A stretch of DNA of 64,000 nt from Desulfovibrio sp. Its GTDB lineage: Bacteria; Desulfobacterota; Desulfovibrionia; Desulfovibrionales; Desulfovibrionaceae. The translations under genes were made by a program, and so were the position numbers. The stretch is from contig JAITSV010000021.1 in NCBI GenBank assembly GCA_031287575.1, positions 49,466-113,465 on the forward strand, in the 5' to 3' direction. Shown piece by piece: positions 59,026-64,000 of this stretch (its first letter is position 1; every line of letters begins with the position of its first letter). The notes below the pieces were generated by a model, which ran no database searches, had not been told where the DNA came from, and was given only the letters and a program-made list of their open reading frames with translations.

Positions 59026-60603
59026 ATGGACGTAGCCTCTAAAAAACGGACGCCTGAACGCCTCTGGCATATCTGGCTTTTTTTCTTTGAAGAAAAAAGG
59101 TTTTTATACGGATTTACTGCCCCATCGTATCATCCCCTTCCCTCTTCACCACACAGAGTATTTGTTGGGCATGATTCCATCGTAGAGTATCATACAGGAT
59201 TGACTTCTGAACAATTTGTTTCTTTTAAAGAAAAATTGTCGAGTGGACTATTCAGCACAGCAGTGCTTGACGATGGGGTGCCCGACGTCAACATAGAGAT
59301 CAAGTTTCATCAAAGATGTCTTCAAAATACACTTGGGTGTAGCGCAGTACAAGTTGACACCTACTATTCAATGTTGCTTGAAGAGTATGATGTTTCGCAG
59401 GAAGGAGTTAAACATATGATGAGCCATCTTTGGTCAGCAAATTCCTTTGCAGTACCGGAGAACTATATGCATCGATTAGGTGCATTTGACGTAATCAACC
59501 TTCCGGAATACTCTGAAGATGATCAGTACATTGTGGATTTTCGCCTTCCTGAGAAACGAGACTCTTCAAAGCTTCAGCAAAGAAATGCTTATGAGATTTG
59601 GCGCAGAGAGGATTTTTCACAAGATCAACATTGGGCGCATACTTGCTTATACAGTGGAGATACTCCTGTAAGTGACACACTACACCTCCTTGAGTCCGGG
59701 AAGCAGGTGCTTGGTCCTATAACCGTAGATGAGCCCTTTGATCGCGTCGAATTCCGGCTTTTCGACAAAAATGGCTTATTGCATCATGAGGATTCCACAT
59801 GGATGAATCAACTTAGCCTTGATATCTCCGTTGGACACGGAACATTAGAATATACCAGCCCATTAATAAGGCGTGGCACTAGTGTTGATACAAAAAAAAC
59901 CGCAACATCATTAAAGCATGTCCACATTCGCTCACGAGACATGACGAACACGGTAAACATGTCGACAGGGCAAGAATTCCGCAAGTATTGCCGAGAAATG
60001 CGTGAACGAGGGAAAACGTTGTTCCAATCCCCGTCGCCAGACCGATGGTTTCCCAAAGGCGTCGCTGGTTCTTTGGGTGCTTTGCAGCATCTGAAAACGT
60101 TGTTCGAGGGGCATGACGTTTCAAAGTGCTGGATTGTTGATCCTTTTTTTGACGCGAGGGCAGCAGAAAATCTTATCCCAGTTATTGGGGTCAGCACACT
60201 TGAATTGGCCATTATCACTAACCTGAGAAATGTCCTCGCTTATCGCGAAACTGGTGACAGTGCCTGCGAAATCAATCCGGTGAGTAATTTAAAAAAGACG
60301 CTTGGCTCGCTAAAAAAAATTATTCATTGCCACGTCACAGTTAAGAATATTCGTGCTGCTCCTGATTCGGACGAACAAGTTTTTCACGATCGATACGTGA
60401 GCCTAAAAAAGCAAGACGGCAACACTTTCGTTTACCTACTATCTAACAGCCTCAATGCCTATGCGGAAAATTACCCTTTCTGCATGAGTCTATTGAGTGG
60501 ACCTGCCGCCGAAAATGTTCATGATTATATTATTAAACTAGAAAATTTAACAAACCCTGCAACCGGCACAGTTCTACACTGTGATCTAAATTGGTCCAAA
60601 TAA
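59026..60603 (+). CDS. Island protein 1: PLD-like C-terminal domain, candidate defence effector
   Basis: The 525-residue protein is not firmly recognised. The N-terminal half (RLWHIWLFFFEEKRFLYGFT, GLTSEQFVSFKEKLSSGLFS) has no motif I can assign; it may belong to the VPA1262-type family. The C-terminal part reads like a phospholipase D-superfamily domain. A strand-rich WIVDPFFDARAAENLIPVIG is followed by FHDRYVSLKKQDG, with His454 in H-D-R-Y instead of HxK, and YLLSNSLNAYAENYPFCMSL, as in PLD-like nucleases. The stop overlaps the next start by one base (TAATG). Coding DNA is AT-rich, unlike the host. Confidence 0.75.
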   Translation: MDVASKKRTPERLWHIWLFFFEEKRFLYGFTAPSYHPLPSSPHRVFVGHDSIVEYHTGLTSEQFVSFKEKLSSGLFSTAVLDDGVPDVNIEIKFHQRCLQNTLGCSAVQVDTYYSMLLEEYDVSQEGVKHMMSHLWSANSFAVPENYMHRLGAFDVINLPEYSEDDQYIVDFRLPEKRDSSKLQQRNAYEIWRREDFSQDQHWAHTCLYSGDTPVSDTLHLLESGKQVLGPITVDEPFDRVEFRLFDKNGLLHHEDSTWMNQLSLDISVGHGTLEYTSPLIRRGTSVDTKKTATSLKHVHIRSRDMTNTVNMSTGQEFRKYCREMRERGKTLFQSPSPDRWFPKGVAGSLGALQHLKTLFEGHDVSKCWIVDPFFDARAAENLIPVIGVSTLELAIITNLRNVLAYRETGDSACEINPVSNLKKTLGSLKKIIHCHVTVKNIRAAPDSDEQVFHDRYVSLKKQDGNTFVYLLSNSLNAYAENYPFCMSLLSGPAAENVHDYIIKLENLTNPATGTVLHCDLNWSK

Positions 60604-62615
60604 TGTACGAATCCAATTCGCATGGCAGGTATCCCTGGCTGGCATGGCTGCTACATAATCTACACCCAGGAACTGCCTCATCTGGTGACCAACTTTTCGA
60701 GCATGCCGCAAATCAAAAATGGCTGACCTGGCAAGAGTGTGGCTCTTGGCATGTCGATGCAGTGTGGGCAAGAGGTATATCTATTACTGTTGAACAGCTT
60801 TCAACTGTCGATGATGCCGCCCTATTCGCTATGGCAATGGGAGAGCTATCGGCTTGCGTTAATGATTTTCCATTGGATATATACCGTACTATTTTGGGTA
60901 ATAGCTCAGGATTTCAAGATCGCAATGCTTTTTTTCAACGCACTGGCGAACTAGCTAAAGAACACTACCCGCCAGCTGAATATAATCTGGACATGCTTAG
61001 CGTTGCACAATCTATTAATTCATGCGCGCTAGATTACTTATCATTCCAGATAGTGTCCTCATACACTTCCTCCCCCATGAGAATCCGTTCATTAAGGAGA
61101 TATGGTTTATCTGGGGGAATGTATCTGGCAGCGCTGCTTGATTTTAAAGCTTTCGGACTGTGGTTGTCTCGCCAAAATGATCCGGCGCTTATCTGCCCTG
61201 CCCTTAGCGAAATTCCTGGACTATTATATTCCGCTGACGAGCAGACTGTAATCAACCTTCTTGGCTCTATGCATCCATTCCTCCAGATTATTGGAATCAA
61301 GTCCTTACACGCATACCGGGAAAATAACGCCACAATGAACTGGCACTACCCCTTGAAGCAGTGTTTTAAAATAGTCGACAAGGGAGGGATTACAAGAGAA
61401 GATTTTATTTGGACCGTGATCGATCGTCTTGCAGATTTAAAGCAGGCTAGTGAACGCGCAAAACATCTTGCAAAATATCAAAAAACACAAGCCCATTACC
61501 TAGCAGAAAGAGCAATAGATACCAAAAATAAATGGATACATCTCATTAGGACGCTCAGAGATGACATTTCTACTCTTGCGCAACACTTCCCAAAAGACGG
61601 AATAAAAGGACAGCAGGCCGCATATGCTCTAGAAATTACACGTGGACAACTTGGCCTTCCACTGCGAGTAGCGGAGCACCTCCCAGTAAAGGCAAAGAAG
61701 ACACTTGTTCAGGCGATTTTCAACACCTTCCACTCTCAGGTTGGCATATTTAATCCAGCCAACGACAGTGAGTACTATTCGCTGCCGCATCGCTGGGAGC
61801 ACCGCGCGAACCATTCTGCACATGCCTTTGTGCATTTCCACCAAGGCGAGAATATTGGCAGAAAATTTGGATCCCTAGCCGAACCTATTGAAAAAGCACT
61901 TCTGTCATATGCATATCAACCATACTTATCTCGGCGTAATTTCATTTTATGGACGCATGTTTTTGGAAAATTGGGCATGCTTTATTTTTATACCATTAAA
62001 ATTGCAAACGCTGCTGAACGGAGAAGTGAGGAAGGAGGGCCATTTCTGACCCGACATACAGCGATACAAACACTAAAACTACTTAGCCACTATTCCGGAG
62101 AATACTTTACATATTTTTTCGATATGTTGAGTTTTCTCATAGTCGATTTATTTACAAAGCACACAGAAAGCAACGTGCGCGATGCTTTACATGCATTTAT
62201 AAACCACTCCCGTGGCTACTCAGCAGCTAAATTGCTTTTGATTTGGACATATCCTGAGCATATTAGCGATATCGACAATAAAAAAATGTCCCTGTTCAAA
62301 TTTTTCGATGTCCCCCCTCATGATGACGATGCTCGTCGTCAAAGATTCGAAATATATATTAACATTATGGATCGCGCACTTGTCGCTGCTGCGCAAATTG
62401 GTGATGTATCTCTTAGCAACGCCTTGGTAAATGACTGGAACAAGAGACTCTCAGCATGGAAGTCGATTGTAGGTCCTGAATGGTCAAACCTGCCTTGCTC
62501 GATTCAAAAAGCCCTGAAAGGAAACGATGAAGGCTACACATTTCTTTGCAGCTTACCTGGGTTCAGCAATAGCATGTGCAAAAAATACTGCGATGAAATG
62601 TACGGCCAACGATGA
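60603..62615 (+). CDS. Island protein 2: large protein of unknown function
   Basis: The 670-residue protein starts at ATG 60603 inside the stop codon of the upstream gene, so the pair is tightly coupled. It is largely helical (LRRYGLSGGMYLAALLDFKA, HTAIQTLKLLSHYSGEYFTY, NVRDALHAFINHSRGYSAAK). No signal peptide, Walker motif, nuclease motif or known domain could be seen. It might be a repeat-solenoid sensor or scaffold for the PLD-like partner. Aromatic, His and Cys content and AT-rich codons set it apart from host proteins. Confidence 0.75.
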   Translation: MYESNSHGRYPWLAWLLHNLHPGTASSGDQLFEHAANQKWLTWQECGSWHVDAVWARGISITVEQLSTVDDAALFAMAMGELSACVNDFPLDIYRTILGNSSGFQDRNAFFQRTGELAKEHYPPAEYNLDMLSVAQSINSCALDYLSFQIVSSYTSSPMRIRSLRRYGLSGGMYLAALLDFKAFGLWLSRQNDPALICPALSEIPGLLYSADEQTVINLLGSMHPFLQIIGIKSLHAYRENNATMNWHYPLKQCFKIVDKGGITREDFIWTVIDRLADLKQASERAKHLAKYQKTQAHYLAERAIDTKNKWIHLIRTLRDDISTLAQHFPKDGIKGQQAAYALEITRGQLGLPLRVAEHLPVKAKKTLVQAIFNTFHSQVGIFNPANDSEYYSLPHRWEHRANHSAHAFVHFHQGENIGRKFGSLAEPIEKALLSYAYQPYLSRRNFILWTHVFGKLGMLYFYTIKIANAAERRSEEGGPFLTRHTAIQTLKLLSHYSGEYFTYFFDMLSFLIVDLFTKHTESNVRDALHAFINHSRGYSAAKLLLIWTYPEHISDIDNKKMSLFKFFDVPPHDDDARRQRFEIYINIMDRALVAAAQIGDVSLSNALVNDWNKRLSAWKSIVGPEWSNLPCSIQKALKGNDEGYTFLCSLPGFSNSMCKKYCDEMYGQR

Positions 62616-62819
62616 TCAATAATCTTAAAATAATTTTATTTTCACGTGGATACTTGTCATGTACACAGATATATAACCTCCACAGATACCCTGTGTCTGA
62701 ATAGTATGACTCGTCATGACATTAGAGATGACCATCTACCACATGACTAGCCGCTACATGGTTATTAAAATGAATATGCCCAGCTAGTCATGACCTAGCT
62801 GGGCATATTCATTAAGAAA

Positions 62820-62822
<3 letters not shown>
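62616..62822. other. Island right end, non-coding
   Basis: AT-rich DNA with several CATGAC / GTCATG motifs between 62705 and 62795 and a large hairpin (62769). The repeats next to attR could be recombinase or excisionase arm sites. Confidence 0.5.
62769..62813. terminator. 19-bp stem-loop at the island end
   Basis: Arms 62769-62787 and 62795-62813 are perfectly complementary (core GAATATGCCCAGCTAG) around TCATGAC. It probably ends transcription of the two-gene operon and shields tRNA-Ala; the loop repeats the CATGAC motif. Confidence 0.7.
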
Positions 62823-62898
<76 letters not shown>

Positions 62899-63063
62899 AG
62901 GCACGTTGGGTACGCCCGGCTTGGCCGGGCGCGGAGCAGACATTGCCCCAGCGCACCGGGTTTGTCAACAATCAGGGTGGAAAATCGCGTGGTGGGGCAC
63001 ATCCCGGCTGCCGCGCGCCGCACGGCGCGCGCATCATCCCGGCACTATGGCCACCCGCAAGGG

Positions 63064-63102
63064 AAAACCCCCGCCTGCCCTTGCGGACACGACGGGGGTT
63101 TT
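63064..63102. terminator. Hairpin AAAACCCCCG / CGGGGGTTTT
   Basis: Ten-base perfect arms with a 19-base loop and T/A tracts on both sides, so it can act in both directions. It lies between tRNA-Ala and the small regulator gene. Confidence 0.65.
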
Positions 63103-63121
63103 GAAACGGGTGGGTCAGATG

Positions 63122-63140
63122 GCCCGGACGCTGTCCGGGC
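63122..63140 (-). terminator. Short hairpin after the winged-helix gene
   Basis: GCCCGGAC-GCT-GTCCGGGC, an 8-bp stem 55 bases after the stop codon on the minus strand. Confidence 0.45.
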
Positions 63141-63194
63141 GGCCGCATCGTCTCGGTGCGATTACCATCCGTTCATGGTGCCCTCCCCTGGGCG

Positions 63195-63368
63195 TTACGC
63201 CACCGGCTCGTAGAAGCAGCGCTTGGGCGAGTGGATCTTGCCGGCCTTCTTCAGGGCGTCGATGGCCTTGGAAACGTCCTTGGAATCCACGGCGAGGGAC
63301 TTGGCGATGTCGCCGGGACGCACGGGCTTGCCCGCTTCCTTCATGGCTTTGAAAACCTGATCTTCCAT
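63195..63368 (-). CDS. Small winged-helix-like protein, 57 residues
   Basis: MEDQVFKAMKEAGKPVRPGD followed by IAKSLAVDSKDVSKAIDALK and KAGKIHSPKRCFYEPVA reads as a compact winged helix: recognition helix KDVSKAIDALKKAG, then a short wing. It may bind nucleic acid. AAGGGAG precedes ATG 63368. A longer frame upstream has no homologous character. It has its own promoter at 63405. Confidence 0.82.
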   Translation of the reverse strand: MEDQVFKAMKEAGKPVRPGDIAKSLAVDSKDVSKAIDALKKAGKIHSPKRCFYEPVA

Positions 63369-63404
63369 GGATGTGCTCCCTTGTGATTCAATCAGTAATA
63401 ATTC

Positions 63405-63433
63405 CTGATAATGAAATGGCCGCTCGTCGTCAA
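63405..63433 (-). promoter_or_regulatory. sigma-70 promoter of the small winged-helix gene
   Basis: On the minus strand TTGACG (63433-63428) and TATCAG (63410-63405) are 17 bases apart, in an AT-rich patch about 37 bases before the start codon. Confidence 0.65.
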
Positions 63434-63733
63434 CCATTTCACGCCACACTGCCCCATCTTTTCGCACCGCAAACCTTGCCGCCACCCTAGCACGCCCGCG
63501 CCGCGCGCTCCAAGCCATTGCCGCACCTGTTCGCCCTGGTGCCCGTTCCACGGCCCTTTCCCCCAAGACCCTGAGACGTTGGGGCCTTGAAGCCCTGCCC
63601 GACACAACGCTTCGTGCGTAGAAGCGTGTGCCGCCGGGCCTTGGCGGCGGCACATGCGTCGCAACGGGCGACAGGATAAAGGCACCCGCTCCGCCATGCC
63701 ACCGGGAGCACCACGCACATGCGCATTCCGCCA
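63434..63733. other. Non-coding stretch
   Basis: GC-rich DNA with no gene, promoter or RNA that could be supported. Confidence 0.4.
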
Positions 63734-63904
63734 GGCAGATCACCCGAAGGAGCTTTGGCCAAGGGTAGCTGCCCGGCATGGAATGCGGTGCAGGACACCC
63801 ATGGTTAACGGCACCCTCGCCTCGACATTATGGCGAGAGCCTCGTGCGCATGGGCGTCACCGGGGGCAGATCGCCCGAAGGCGCCTTGCGCCGGAGGGAA
63901 GCTG
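63734..63904. repeat. Pair of ~40-bp hairpin repeats
   Basis: GGCAGATCACCCGAAGG at 63734 and GGCAGATCGCCCGAAGG at 63865 open two similar units, each closing with AGCTGCC so that each can fold on itself. The units are 131 bases apart in non-coding DNA. Confidence 0.6.
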
Positions 63905-63972
63905 CCGCCGAAGGGACGCCGCGCATGACGACACGGGGGTCCAGGGGGCGTAGCCACCGGAACGCGGGGGTG

Positions 63973-64000
63973 CAGGGGGTGTTCGTTACAACACCCCCTG
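63973..64000. terminator. Hairpin at the window edge
   Basis: CAGGGGGTGTT and AACACCCCCTG form an 11-bp stem around six bases. It is probably the terminator of a gene beyond the window. Confidence 0.5.

Overview
The window reads as chromosomal DNA of a sulfate-reducing delta-proteobacterium of the Desulfovibrio / Nitratidesulfovibrio type. The grounds are very high GC in most genes, a nigerythrin-type rubrerythrin, a D. africanus FdIII-like ferredoxin, NfnAB, a c-type-haem sensor kinase and many sigma-54 activators. The assignment is inferred from gene content; no database was searched.

Region 1 (1-17.2 kb) is a glycine reductase locus. In order it carries grdE, the selenoprotein grdB, a four-domain rhodanese, a complete peptide-type ABC importer, a membrane protein, trxB, grdC, grdD, trxA and the selenoprotein grdA. 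Two sigma-54 promoters (1477 and 6058) lie in front of grdE and of the ABC cassette. A divergent PrpR-type sigma-54 activator is broken by a 12-G tract. Together the genes would import a substrate, reduce it through the selenoproteins GrdB and GrdA with thioredoxin as electron donor, and conserve energy as acetyl phosphate on GrdC/GrdD. Base and codon use are visibly less GC-rich here than downstream, which suggests acquisition.

Region 2 (17.3-33 kb) is mostly core metabolism and small accessory genes: nfnAB, cobT, a DegP-type protease, ferredoxin, a YkgJ/TPR cluster, an MnmM/YtqB-type methyltransferase, a small gene behind a sigma-54 promoter, an ADP-ribosylglycohydrolase and a lone ABC ATPase. 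Dispersed hairpin repeats sit directly after several stop codons.

Region 3 (33-42.2 kb) is a signalling module. A sigma-54 response regulator, a histidine kinase and an unusual receiver-Lon protease fusion are transcribed leftward. A sigma-54-controlled stress operon (small protein, Usp-like proteins, a TauE/SafE permease) diverges from them.

Region 4 (42.3-58.7 kb) holds two MFS exporters, glnA, an iron-sulfur flavoprotein, a second sigma-54 two-component pair whose kinase has a periplasmic CxxCH haem site and which is linked to a YeiH-type transporter, a glycosyltransferase and nigerythrin.

Region 5 (58.7-62.9 kb) is a 4.1-kb AT-rich island inserted at the 3' end of tRNA-Ala(GGC). It is flanked by perfect 51-bp direct repeats and holds only two overlapping genes and no integrase. 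One gene has a PLD-like C-terminus and the other is a 670-residue protein with no recognised domain. This is the best candidate in the window for an undescribed system, plausibly anti-phage defence. The window ends with a small winged-helix gene and repeat-rich intergenic DNA.
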